The notes below the pieces were generated by a model. The model was not told where the DNA came from. It made no database searches and was given only the letters and a program-made list of their open reading frames with translations. Position numbers and translations under genes: made by a program. Positions 37,149-50,011 of a DNA stretch of 64,000 bases are shown one piece after another. Numbering within the stretch: the first letter of the stretch is position 1; each line of letters begins with the position of its first letter. Location of the stretch: assembly GCA_000277445.1 (NCBI GenBank), contig AJWJ01000005.1:62001-126000 (forward strand), read 5' to 3'. Origin of the DNA: Polysphondylium violaceum. Lineage: Eukaryota > Evosea > Eumycetozoa > Dictyosteliales > Dictyosteliaceae.

Positions 37149-38259
37149 TAGTACACCATATATATTATAATGGAAATAGTTTTTTATAATAATAATAACA
37201 ACAACAACAAGTTTTATAAACAAACAATCAAACTTTAAATTTAAAAGTTAAAAATATCCAATCCAAGCAAATAAATTTATTTTTAATTACCATCAGTGTG
37301 TATGTATTGTGTGTGTTGTGATTTGTGGTGTGGGTACACACGTTTAATTAATTTTGAATTCTAAATCGTCTTGTGCATTTACTGTTTTTTGTCAAATGTT
37401 GTTTGTGATGGGGGTGATGATGGTGTGAGTGTGGTGACAAATTCAAAAAATTGATTTGATGAGATTGAAAAAAAGCTAGAGTTGTCATTTTTATTTTTGA
37501 CTTCCTATCATTTTAGAAAAAAAAAAAAAAAATAGCGTAAAAAAAAAAAGTAAAACAGAGTATTGTGTGTGGTGTGTTTGGCTTTTACACTTTCTCTCAA
37601 ATAGATAAAGCACTTTGATGTTTTTATCCACCCTATTTCAACTTACAAAAAAAACAAGAAAATTTCAACACACCACACATAATTTTCAACACACCTCACA
37701 CCATTCATCATTCAAATACTATTTTATTGTAACCCCAATTCTATCACTCATTAAGATAATTCCTATATATAAACTATTTGAACGTGTCAAATTAGCTTTC
37801 CATCAGAATAGTAAATGGAAGAATCAAACGACACATTAATTTAAATTTATAAAAAAAGAATAAAATAAAAAAAAAAAAGAATAAATAAGGATATGAGATC
37901 CTCTATTATTTTTTTATCTCCAAACAAATTAAATCATCACACAAAAAAAGACTGTATACATTCTAGTTGTTCAAACTGTTTTATCTGTCTATTAATTTTT
38001 AAATTTTTTATTTTAAATTAAAACATAATTTTTTTTTTTTTGCGTGTTGTACATCAATCTATTTAAATCTCTTGGCCAATTATTTATTCATCTATCAATT
38101 ACTTTTTAAATAATTAATTATTTGTATGTATAAAAAATTTATTGATTGATCAATATCTTATAACCACCAACAACTAATATTTTATACATTTTACACTTTT
38201 TTTGTTTTTCTTAACTATTTACTTGTTGCGACCCACTACATATACACATTAGTTTCATA
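37149..38259. other. Intergenic region, no gene seen
   Basis: About 1.1 kb with poly-A runs. A short frame at 37615-37839 has no recognisable feature. The right part is the presumed promoter of the cysteine protease gene. Confidence 0.5.
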
Positions 38260-39569
38260 ATGTTGAAAATTTGTACAATTTTTTTACTGGTACTACTTTG
38301 TACTGCACTTGCATCTGCCACATACAAATCTCCATTTTCTGAACAAGAATATAGACAAGCCTTTACCGAATGGAGTCTCAAGCATGAGAGAACATATGAT
38401 TCTGGTGAATTTAATCAAAGATATGCTATCTTTAAAATGAATATGGATTTCATTCATGATTGGAATTCTCAAGGTAGTCAAACTGTTTTGGGCTTAAACA
38501 AATTTGCCGATCTCACCAATTTAGAATATAGAAAGTTTTACTTGGGTACCAAAATTAATACCTACGACTATGGTTACGATGGTAGAAGCACTGATCCAAT
38601 TTTCTCTAGTAGTAGCTCTGAAGGTAAAGAAAATAATATTGTTGATTGGAGAAAGAAAGGTGCTGTCACTTCTATTAAAGTATGTATAAAGTTTAGTTGT
38701 TGTAAAATTTCTCCTCTTTTAAATATTAATATTAAATTTTATTTTATAGGATCAGGGACAATGTGGTAGTTGTTGGTCTTTTTCTACTACTGGTTCAGTA
38801 GAAGGTGCTCATCAAATTAAAACTGGTAATCTTGTAGCTCTCTCTGAACAAAACTTGATGGATTGCAGCAGAGCTGAGGGAAATATGGGTTGTAATGGTG
38901 GTTTAATGAGTTTTGCTTTTAATTATATGTATGTTTTATGTATTCTAACTTAAAGTTTAAATATTAACAATTTTTCAAACAAATAGAATTAAAAACAAAG
39001 GTATTGATACTGAAGAATCTTATCCATACAAAGGTGTTGATGAAAAGAAATGTCTTTACAATGTATCCAACGATGGTGCCACTATCAGCTCATTTGGAAA
39101 TGTTACTCAAGGAAGTGAACTCAGTCTCCAAACTGCTGTTAAAAACCATGGTCCCGTATCTGTCGCCATTGATGCCTCTCACAATAGTTTCCAATTGTAT
39201 ACCAGCGGTATTTATTATGAGTCAAAATGCTCTTCAACTCAACTTGATCATGGTGTTTTAGTTGTTGGTTATGGTACAATGTCTAAGACTTCCAAGATTA
39301 GAGTAAACAATAGACTCTCCAAAGTAGTTCCACATCAAGAAACTCAAGAATCTTCTTCATCTGATGATACTACCAATAATCAATATTGGATTGTAAAGAA
39401 TTCATGGGGTACTACGTATGTATTTTAAAATTATTGTTTTTTGAATCTTTTATCATTAACATTTGTAAATGTAATATCTAGATGGGGCGAACAAGGTTAT
39501 ATTCTTATGAGTAAAAATAGACGTAATAATTGTGGAATAGCATCACAAGCTTCTTACCCTATTATTTAA
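38260..39569 (+). CDS. Papain-family cysteine protease (cathepsin L type), four exons
   Basis: A lysosomal or secreted endopeptidase. Exons 38260-38679, 38750-38928, 38987-39415 and 39482-39569 give 371 residues. It has a signal peptide ([20 protein letters not shown]) and an ERFNIN-type propeptide ([20 protein letters not shown] and FKMNMDFI). Mature-enzyme motifs are [20 protein letters not shown] with the active-site Cys, [22 protein letters not shown] with the His, and [15 protein letters not shown] with the Asn. About 36 extra residues, partly basic then Ser/Asp-rich, lie between GYG and the [10 protein letters not shown] block. Dictyostelid CP4/CP5-type enzymes have Ser-rich inserts in this area, often phosphoglycosylated. 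Confidence 0.93.
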
Positions 39570-40106
39570 TTAATTTTCAATATTCAACAACTATACAAAT
39601 ACTCATTATCCTCTTACAAATGATTCATTTGAAGATTGTTTTTAAATAAAATTAATTGTTTTAACATAACATGGTTCTTTCAAATTAATCATTTTTTAAT
39701 TCTAGTTTGATTAAAGAATAAAAATCAAGCGCTGTGTGCTGATTATCAGAAACAGAATTATAGAAATTTAAATTTCCACTTCACCAAACAGGAGCACCAA
39801 TAACAATAATAAAAAAGATCACAATTATCATCTTTTTATATGATTTTAAATAAACAACTTAAAAATAAACTATAAAATTTTAGTACTTTTATATAAAGGT
39901 ATAGCTAAATAATAATATTACCCAGTTTCTAAACATTTTCCTTATGGTCCAGTGGGACGTTTCAACTAGTCCCATCCCATCCATATTTTGATACACTTAT
40001 TTTACCCCACATATCAAAAAAATAATATCTCCTCTTTTGGTTCAAATAAAAGTCAGACAAGAGATTTTAATATTTACAAATTTAAATTTTATTTACAATG
40101 ATTTTC
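39570..40106. other. Convergent intergenic region
   Basis: Between the stops of the protease (plus) and the GCN2-like kinase (minus). AT-rich, no gene seen. It should hold both 3' UTRs and polyadenylation signals (AATAAA-like strings are frequent). Confidence 0.5.
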
Positions 40107-43100
40107 TTAGTGACAACTAGTATTATAAACAATAGCTTTATCATCTTTATAAGAATAGATAACAAAAAAAGGGATATTTTTCCATTTCAAAATTTGAGTT
40201 TTGAGTTGCTGGAGTTTGTCTTTTAAAGCTCGAGGAAATTTTGAAAGATTGTCGTGATTTTCGGTGATTGATACTTCTCTTAATAAATTGATCGGTAAAT
40301 CAACGGCAACAACACGGATAGTTGATGCTTTGGTTTGAACGAATCCTCTAAATAGTTTGGCTACGCTTTCTTTGATTGACGATTCCAATCTTTTAATTTG
40401 ATTCTTGATTTCTTCATTTCCTTGGAAAAATATTTGTACATTAAAAGAATCTTCATGTTCACTTGGGTTTGGTGTGTTCAATAAAACACTTGTTGATATA
40501 TTATTACCAGACGAAGAGTTTGATGAAAAAGAATTATTATTATTATTGTTATTAATATTATTTCCACGATCACTATTATTTGTATTGATTTGATTATTTT
40601 GATTACTATTATTATTAATATTTGAATTACTACCACTTCCACTACCTCCACTATTTTGGTTATTATTGCTTTGATTATTACTATTATTTGTACTACCACT
40701 AGTATTGCTGCTACCAGTTGAAAATGTTGAACTACTAGTTTCCATAACTCTATATTTTTTAGCCTTTAAAATAAAGTCTACCAAATCTTTTCTTCCAACA
40801 GAGGTTTCACTTTTAGTTTCAATATGACGAATTTTAACAGTACCCGATTGGAATGTTCTCTCTTTAATGATTACAACCCAAAGAATACCATTTTGTTTAC
40901 AATGAGCATAGATTTCCTCGGCATTGGTATAGTCGGTTTGAGAGTAATCAGATTTAATATTCATTGACCAAAGTTGACAAGCGATTTGAAGTTTTTCAGT
41001 CAACATGGGGGCACCCAAAGAGCAGATCAATACCTCAATGTTGGGTGATAAAATGATTCCTCTAAATTTACAGAGCTTTTGTTCAAACATTAAGACAGAT
41101 TGCACGATTTTCTCACTGGCAATAGTGACACCAATGCCACCAATATTGTTTGCCTGCGCAGGATTGGGATGAAGGGATCGAATGAGTTTATCATATCTAC
41201 CGCCAGCCATGATGATTTCAATTTTCTGAAGATTTGGATTATCTGGATTGGGACGTTCAATGATGGCTTGAAATACGATGCCATCATAGTAGCTATAGTT
41301 GTGGATAAGACTAAGATCCAAAAAGAATTTGGGAATGATGTTGATCATTTGTAAATTTCTAGAGAGCGCCTTCAAATCTTGTATTCCCACCATAGCTTCG
41401 TTTCTATTGCCGAGGAGAGTTTCCAGTTGAGACACAGAGTGGAGTAGTTCGCCCTTTTGCTTAAAGTATAGAGAGAGCTTATTGATACAATTGATAGAGA
41501 GTCCCAATGTTTTGAGTGACGAAACTACTTGATTCCAATTCCATTTCCAATGGAGTTGCGAAATGGCCAGATAGACCTGGGGGAAATCTTTTTTCTGCAC
41601 GCCACAGAGATTCAACACGCCGTCGAGGATGCTATAGTGATTGATACGAATGACATAGTTGTTCGTTCCAAAGTCTTTGCTAAACTCATCCATAATCTCA
41701 ACCACGGTTCTGAGGATCTCTGCATCACTCACAAATCGGGATTTGGGTGGACCGACGATATCAAAATCACATTCATACAACTCTTTTGGACTGAATCCAG
41801 GGGCACTTCGACGATAGACCTTGGAGAAAGAGTAACGTTTTGATTGGGTAATATTATGAATGGCAACATGACGAGCCCAGGGAACTGTTAAATCATAGGG
41901 AAGATACACCACTGTGCCTCCCTCATCGAGAAATTGGGCGACGTTGTTGTGATTGGATAGAAAACCATCTTTTGGGAAAAAGGTCGGTGTGTCTATACGA
42001 AGGGCACCATGTTTTCTAAAAATGTTGGCCAATCTTTGAAAGGTCTTTTCACGACATGCCAAATGAAGAAACACAATGGTGGTGTTGGCTGTGTATAGAT
42101 AACGATTGTTGATGTGTTCGTCACTGGTGACTTCAAATAGTTTGTCCATCAAGTATGTAAACAAAGAAATGGTTGGGTTTGTGATGGTTTTAATGGCTTC
42201 TTTTAATATATCATCTTCTATTCTTGATGGAAGTAACCCAGTCTCTAATAATTGTTTGGTCGAGTATCTTTGATTGGGATCATGAGATAACAGGTTTTTA
42301 ATAATACCGGCTTGATCGGGTTTCAATGCTTCAAATCCAGGTGGAAACTTTAATTCATTACGGAGATCTCTGAGGATATTTGATCTCTCCATTTGGGTTT
42401 GAAATGGATGACACATTTCAAAGAATATAATACCAAGGGAATACATGTCTACTTTGGATCCATAGTGTTTTATATTCTTTTGCAATATTTCAGGACAACA
42501 ATAAAATGGTGTACCAACGCCACCCGTCATACTATGATCACCTTCATGAAATGTATGATGAGTTGAATTACCAACACTATCATTAAATTGATCCATTTCA
42601 TTGATTCTATTATGATTATTATTATTGTCATTATTATTATTATTATTATCTGTATTATTATTATTGTTATCAATGTTATTATTATCATCAGATTTTGAAC
42701 TTGGACCACCACTTGTAGCCAAACCAAAATCACCAATCTTAACATTTGAATCAGTGTCAATGAAAATATTTGCAGGTTTTAAATCTCTATGAATGATACC
42801 TTGAGAATGAATGTGATTTAAACCCTCAACAATTTGTCTAAACAGTCTCCATACTTCGTCTTCATTCAGACCTTCAACAGAGTCAATCAATGTTTTCAAT
42901 GTCTTTTTAGAACAATACTCCATTTGAATGTAAAGTGTATGTGTATCCTTTTTAGGTATAGCTGGTTGTTTCTTGTTTGACAACACCCTAGACTGAGTTG
43001 GTCCAAATTTGCTTGTACTATAAATACTTTCATCTTCACTTTGAATTCTACTTTCATCGCCACTATCTCCAATTGCTACGCTTTCATCACCACTTTCACT

Positions 43101-46100
43101 TTCGTCGTTATCACCACTCTCACTTTGACTGTCGCTGTCACTCTCTGATTCACTGCCACTCACAAACTCTCTATTTAAATCTCTAGATGATGCGAAAAAG
43201 TTATTGTCGGCTGATTGTTTCTTTTTATCTTTACCTGCAGTTGTGGTTGTTGTTGGTTTCTTTTTCACTGTAGACAATACTTTACTTGTTGTTGATGTAG
43301 ATGTCGATGTAGACACTGAACTCGAGGTCATGATCTTTTTCGTTGGTTTTGGTGCCTTGAAGCTCATGGAGGATGTGTCGAGATTACTGCTAGTTGTAGT
43401 GTTTGTATTAGAAGAATCATTGACACCAGTCATTGTCGATTCATCCATGGATAACAATGATCGACTATTGATACTTGATTGCATAAACCAATCTTCACTG
43501 GCATCAGTTTCCAAATTGCCACTCAAATCTTCAATCTCTCCATCATCGGTAAACAATGATTGATCGGTTTGTTCTATCCATGCTTGATAATATCTAACGA
43601 CATATTGATGATGTAAACGAGATAGAGTGGTTACTTCTCTCAACAACTTGTTTGTGAGAGGCTCTGTGTCACGATCAGAGTAACCTTGTGTCTTTATCTT
43701 TTTAATTGCATAATAACGACCATCCAATTTGTTTCTAGACTTTACTACCACACCAAATCCACCCTTGCCAATCATTTCAATCTCTTCAAAATCTGTTCGA
43801 TATCTACTTGATAGATATTTATACATGTCCACTGATGGTAATAGAGATGGTAAAATAGGTTGTTGTTGTTGTTGTTGTTGTTTGATTGGTGTTTGGGGGG
43901 AACCTGGTGTTTGTGGTGTTGTTACTGATGTTGTTGTTTGAGGTGATGCTGGTCTTTTATTTCTAATAAATCCCATTTGAGGTGATTGAGGTGGTGTAAG
44001 TATTTGTTGTTGAATATTATTATCATTGATAGGTGGCTGTGTTATATGTTTAGGTATAGTGGATGTATTTGTATTTGTATTTGTAGTTGTAGTTGTAGTT
44101 GTTGTGGTTGTTGCTGTTGCTGTTGCTGTTGTTGTTGTTGTTGTATTAATATTTGGTACCAATGGAATTGGTGGTGATGCAGGTGTTGCTGTTGCTGTTG
44201 TAGTTGTTGTAGTTGTTCTATTTGATAATGATATAAAAGGATGTTTTAATAAATAACCTGCTTCTAATTTAATAGAATCATTTGAATTTTGAAATGTAAA
44301 ACAAAGTAATAAGAAATCTTTTGCTAAATTTGATAAAGAGACTGTACTATCCAATAGTTTACTGATCTCATTATTATAAGTATTATTCGATTGATTACTA
44401 CCACTATTATTATTATTGTTGCTATTACCAATACTATAAATATTATTATTACTTAGGTATTGTTGTAATTGATTATTTAATACAGAGTAGATTGGATTCT
44501 TTTTTGTCAATTCTGTACCAGACAACATTTCCAACACTACAATACCTAGATTGAAAAGATCTTCTCTACGTTGATGATATTTTGATGCATGATAGGTTTT
44601 GTTTGATATCCAGAAATTGAAATTCTTGGCAGAGTGTCGTTCAAAATGATCAAATATCTTCATAGACTTGCCACCATAGTTTGTCAACAATACACGATTG
44701 CTCTCTTCGTCGACCATAATGTTTTGTAGTTTGATGTCCCTGTGGGGTATGTGTTGAGAGTGGAGATAGAGTAGACCGAGTAGCATCTGATATGTGTATT
44801 TCTTGATCAATGCCTCTTCCAATCGATTGGATAACAAAATCTTTTTCAATGTACGACCTGTGACCAATTCTTGAAATATATAGAGGGTGTTGACCTCGAT
44901 CAGTGTGCCAATGTATTTGACGAGATGAGGGTTGTTTAGATACTTCATCTGTTCAATTTCCTTTTGAATGGCATAGATCTTGAGAAGGGTTTCCCTGCTG
45001 TTGTAGCTGCTGGTCGAGCTATCCATCGACAAATCACCGCTGATGCTGGTGCTACTGATGCCACTGCCACCTCCGCTGCTGTTGCTACTTCCACTGCTGC
45101 TAGCATTTGGGTGAAGGATATCAATGATTTTAACAACCATTGGCTTATTGGTCTCAAGATTGGTTGCCTCGTAGCACGAGTAAAAGGATCCTTTGTCGAG
45201 TAGATTACCTTGTTTCCAACGTATCTTTGTAAACTGTCGATTAAAGCCACCACTTGTATTCAACACATTGCTGTTGGAGGTGTGCTCCGATTCGTCATCG
45301 TCGTTGTATCCGTCACCACCTGCGTTGTTGCCCCCGAGCAGACTGCTCTTGTTGGCCAATGTGGCTGCAGCCGACGAGAGCACAGATGATGTGTTTTCCT
45401 CAAATATACTGTCATACTCTAACCCATTCAAAGAGTCAAAGCTAAATGTCCGTTGGCCCAATGACGACACCTTTGAGAATGCCGACGACTGTGGTGGCTG
45501 GAAACTATCGCCGCTATCCAAACCACCGCTGTTGCTAAATGTCGACGACCTGTTTCTCTGATTAAAACTTCCCAAACTATTGCCCCTGCTCAACATACTC
45601 AACCCGGCGCCATTGTTTATGTTTCCCAATTCGTTGTCGTCGTCATAGTCGCGGTGGTGGTGGTGGAGTAGATGATGATGGAGATATCTATCGCCCATAC
45701 CCATCTTATCGCTTCCACCACCACCGCCAACACCACCCATCTGTATATCGTCACGATAGTATTCATCATAGATATCGGGGTCTCTGTCTTTATCGTTTTT
45801 ACTGCTTTTCACTTGATCGTCCAAGCTAAAATCAGATTTGTTGTTGTGATTTCTCTCTTTTAGTCGTTGAATCATCTCTTCGTGTAGACTTACAGTCTCC
45901 TTGTTATACAATAAAAGGAAATCCTGTATAGCCTGACATAATTCAAAAATGATAATCTCGCCAGGTATCATTTTCTGTGATAACAATATATTCAATTCAT
46001 CGATTTGATCATCAGACAATCCCTTTACCTTTTCCAATTCTACCAAAGGTAATGTTCGAGGATAATTTGGTGTATATTTTACAACTAATTTAACTATATA

Positions 46101-46551
46101 TTATAAATTTATCTATTAATCTCCCTTGCAATGATATCTATCTGTTGGTTGTTGTCCTATATATATATATATATACCTGAATTATAGTTTTGATATTGAT
46201 GTGTCGGATGAGGTATCAATGTTATTTTAAATCTTTTACATAGACCTTCTGGCGGGAACTCTTCAAAGCCATCCTATACACAAATGTATTGATTAATAAA
46301 CAATGTTTTATCTATCTCGTGTCAGACACAACGACTATATTTACTCTGTATATTGATTTTAAACATTCTATTTCCTCCTGTTGTGAAGTATCGTTTTGTG
46401 GATCCAATGAACCCAATATATTTCCACTACTATTACTATTTAATCTGCCTCTTGATGCCGATGATGATGACGATGATGTTGAGCCACCACTACCACCACC
46501 ACCGCTACCACCACTATTATTTAGAGTACTATTTGTTGTTGTACTACTCAT
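40107..46551 (-). CDS. GCN2-family eIF2-alpha kinase with pseudokinase and HisRS-like domains
   Basis: It phosphorylates eIF2-alpha when uncharged tRNA accumulates, slowing translation. Exons 46551-46345, 46273-46177 and 46093-40107 give 2096 residues. In order: Ser/Gly-rich start; RWD domain (EEIECLKSIYR to VKLVVKYTPNYPRTLP), which binds GCN1 in relatives; a kinase-like domain (~390-690) with HRDIKLQN but LLTNYGG in place of DFG, hence a pseudokinase; the active kinase (~860-1330) with IGKGGFGVVVKSRN, YAIKKI, HRDLKPANIF and IGDFGLAT, plus a long acidic Ser-rich insert; a HisRS-like domain (SFSKVYRRSAPGFSPKELYE, CDFDIVG); and a C-terminal domain after an Asn/Gly linker. D. discoideum IfkA and IfkB are the expected relatives; I cannot choose between them. 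Confidence 0.94.
46159..46174. repeat. (AT)n run inside an intron
   Basis: Eight AT dinucleotides at the start of the second intron of the GCN2-like gene, directly after its GTATAT donor. They are likely a length-variable microsatellite. Confidence 0.6.
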
Positions 46552-46813
46552 CGTTACAATTGAATAGGGCGGATGAGAATATAATATAATATAGACTTAT
46601 ACTATATATCTTGTGTTGTGTGTATGTGGGTGTATTGATATATTAATTTTAAATGATATATCGTGTCAATATAAAATATCAAGTGATACTGTTTTTTTTT
46701 TTTGAAATTTTTTTTGAAATTTTTTTATTTTTTTCTATTATTTTGTTGTGTTCATCACTTTTTTTTTTTCAATTTCTTTGTGATTGTATTGTATAGATAA
46801 ATAAATAGATACA
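46552..46813. promoter_or_regulatory. Bidirectional promoter interval of the GCN2-like kinase and SRP72
   Basis: 262 bp between divergent ATGs, with T-rich runs at 46690-46772. Promoter activity is inferred from geometry alone. Confidence 0.5.
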
Positions 46814-49101
46814 ATGTCAAAAGAAACAGTTTCTCTTGACCAATTATTCAAAGACCTTGATGAAAACATCAATAATGGTCAATATAAAAAAGCAATTCGT
46901 GTTTGTAATAAAAGTATGTGGTGGTTGTTGTTGCTGACGATAGATATCATATCATATCATATATTAATGAATATCAATAAATTTAGTTTTAGGAATTAAT
47001 AATAAAGATGTAGAAGCATTTCAATGTAAAGTTATCGCTTGTATGCAATTAGGAAACTATCAAGAAGCATTAGATTGTTTTAAAACCAATCCAACTCAAA
47101 TTGAATCAATGAGATTTGAATATGCCTATTGTTTATATTCTATTAAAAAGTATCAAGAAGCCTTAAAGGAAATTGAAAAATCATCAAAAGAAAATAGAAT
47201 CCTTGAATTAGAAGCTCAAATTGTAAGTAGTAGATAGGCAACAGCGATAGATATCTATGTTTGTGTATATTTCCAGATTCTAATTCTTTTATATCAGTAT
47301 TATAAATTAGAAAATCCACAAAAAACTCTTTCCATCTATGAATCTTTATTAGGTAAACCAGGATATGTAGGTATCAGAATACAGAGACATTACCATCATT
47401 GATAACACAATAATAATTAACAATAACAATTTAAAAGGCTGATTCAGTTGAGTTTATTACAAACTTATGTGCAACTTATATAGAAGCAAATGAAATTCAA
47501 AAATGTCAAGAGTTTTTAACTAAAAACAAACAATTCTTGGCCAAAGCTTATGAACTTGCATTTAATGCTGCCTGTTTATCAATTATCAAACAAGATTATA
47601 AAACTGCTGAAACTCAATTAAAATTAGCTAAAAGTAAATAGTTTTAATAATAATCATAGAGAAAATATTCATTAGTAGTATAAGTAGGAGTAATCAATGA
47701 AACTAATACCATATTTATAATAATAATAATTTTTTAGAGGTATGTTCAGATTCATTAAAAAGAGATGGTTATACAGAGGAAGAAATTAAAAAAGAAATGA
47801 CAGCAATCGATGTTCAATTGGCTTATTGCCAACAAATTACAAATAATCTTGAATCTGCTTTGGAAATATATCAAAACATTGTAGACTACAAGATTGAAGA
47901 CGACAGTGCATCATTAGTTGCATTAAACAACATTGCATCACTTAGGGATGCCGAAAAAGATTCAGCCACCATTCTTGAATCCATCAAGAATCTCTTATCA
48001 GAACCTCAAGAACGTCTTCTCAATGGTCGTCAAAAGAAAACCATTGGTTTCAATCTTGCCATTCTCTTGGTCAACCTCAGAAAGGTGGGTCAATTTGAAG
48101 AGTTGGTTAAATCATTAAAGAGCAAAAACGCTGCCGATCAAATCTCTACACCAGAGCAAATCAATCACTTTACTCAAGAGTTGGATATCATTAGCGCCTC
48201 ATTAATGATCAAGGAAAAGAAATGGAAAGACGCCGAACAACTCCTCAAATCCTCAAAGACATTGAAATCCAAACTACTCTTGGCCCAATTGTATCTCTTG
48301 GACGGCAACCACATTGAAAAGACCATTTCTGTTCTCGAGAATCTCGAATCTCAATATAAATCCAAGCCAGGCGTCATCGCCACACTTGTGGCCCTCTATG
48401 AGAAATCAGGCGATCTCGACAAATCCATTCAATATTTGGATCAAATGATTGGATCCCTTGAATCCAAATCCAAAAAATCAGAACAAGAACAAGAGTCTTA
48501 CTTAAATCTCCTCAGAATCTCTGGTAACTTTAAGATGAATCACCAAAAACACAAAGAAGCTGCAGAAACCTATGAAAAGATCCTCCAAGTCAATCCAAAC
48601 GATCTCATTGCACTCCCATCCTACATTGTCGCCACATCACATTATGACCCAACCCTCGCTCAAAAGTATGAAAGCAAATTACCAAACATCAAATTTGAAT
48701 CCAAAGTCGATGTTGATCTCATTGAAAAATATGGTCTCGCCTATGATAAAAAAGAATCTGAATCAAATACCACCCTCATCACTGATAAAAAACCATCCAC
48801 CACCACTACTGCTGCCGTTGGTGAAAAGAAACCTAAAAAGAAATTACCAAAGAATTATAAACCTGGTGATCCTATCGATCCAGATAGATGGTTACCAAAA
48901 TGGCAAAGATCTTCAAACAAAAACAAAGGTAAAGGTAAAAAGAGCACCATTGGTAAAGGACCCCAAGGTGTTACTTCTGCTGCTCAATTAGAAAGTCTCT
49001 TTGTCAAAGAATCTTCTGAACCAAAAGTTAGCAACACTGTCACTGTCAAAGCTGATAAACCAAGAAACATTCATAAAAAGAAAAGTAAAAACAATAAATA
49101 A
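46814..49101 (+). CDS. srp72: Signal recognition particle subunit SRP72, five exons
   Basis: A component of the cytosolic particle that directs ribosomes making secretory proteins to the ER. Exons 46814-46913, 46993-47222, 47277-47366, 47438-47633 and 47738-49101 give 659 residues. Tandem TPR units run through the first ~530 residues (KVIACMQLGNYQEALDCF; YEKSGDLDKSIQYLDQMI; HKEAAETYEKILQVNPND). The C-terminus carries the SRP RNA-binding signature PKNYKPGDPIDPDRWLPKWQ in a Lys-rich context and ends in a basic tail, as in SRP72 of other eukaryotes. Length is close to the usual ~670 residues. The exon-3 acceptor could alternatively be the CAG 21 nt downstream, which also stays in frame. Confidence 0.93.
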
Positions 49102-49391
49102 TAAATCCACACCAACCATCTTTTAAAATATCAAATTAAAATGATGATGAATAAAGTTTAAGTTTAAGTTTCCAAGAGAATTCAATGCTATAATATAAAA
49201 ATACCCATTATAATTTGTCACAGATACTTTATAAAAATCCACATTTTTAATTTTGGACACTTTACAACTAGATATTTCTTGATCTTTGATAAAAAAACCC
49301 CAAAAATTTTAAAAATTTTAAAAAAAGTGCCCAATTCATCAATGATTGTTCTCATCCATCTTTATCTCTTTCATATCATATATGTGATTCA

Positions 49392-49906
49392 ATGATGATG
49401 ATGACAATGATGATGACTAAATTCAACTATATAGCTTTAGGTTTACTATGTATCAATATTATCACACTCAACACATTGATAGTACATGGAAAGAGTCAAA
49501 GTGATATTGAAGTTGTATCTCTATTCTTAAAAGAAAAATGTAATACAGTGTCACTGGGTTTATTAAAAGAACAAGATTTTGTAGAGATATTTTGTGATTT
49601 TATTGATCATATTATATCACATGATATTGATTCTGTTATTTACTTTTATAAGCAATCAACTGATTTGGTACCTTTGGTATATTATCTCTTTACTTGTTAA
49701 ATATGAATAGAATGGAACTAATTACTAACTACAACAAACTATTAATAAAACTAAACTAGGGAATGGCAGTTGAGGATGCAATTAGACAAAAGTATTACAA
49801 TAAAGAAGAAAGACCTCATCAATTGGTAGATACATTCTTGAAAAATTTAGAAATAAACACTCAATCCTATCTACTATCAAAGAGAAGGCAAAAAGATGAA
49901 CTTTAA
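49392..49906 (+). CDS. Small secreted or lumenal protein, two exons
   Basis: Exons 49392-49676 and 49760-49906 (GTATAT...CTAG, phase 0) give 143 residues. A hydrophobic N-terminal segment (FNYIALGLLCINIITLNTLI) ending at VHGKS looks like a signal peptide. The mature part is ~105 residues, mostly helical and charged. It has two Cys (EKCNTV and IFCDFID), a saposin-like spacing but too few Cys for a full saposin B domain. The start lies among several adjacent Met codons (MMMMTMMMTK), so the true first residue is uncertain. No family recognised. Confidence 0.6.
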
Positions 49907-50011
49907 ATAAAATTATAATTGTATATAGTATTATTGTATTGAGATTTCAAATTACTTTATTATTGTATATGAGAAAAAAAAAAAGTTATTACATCATGTA
50001 TTGTGTATTGT

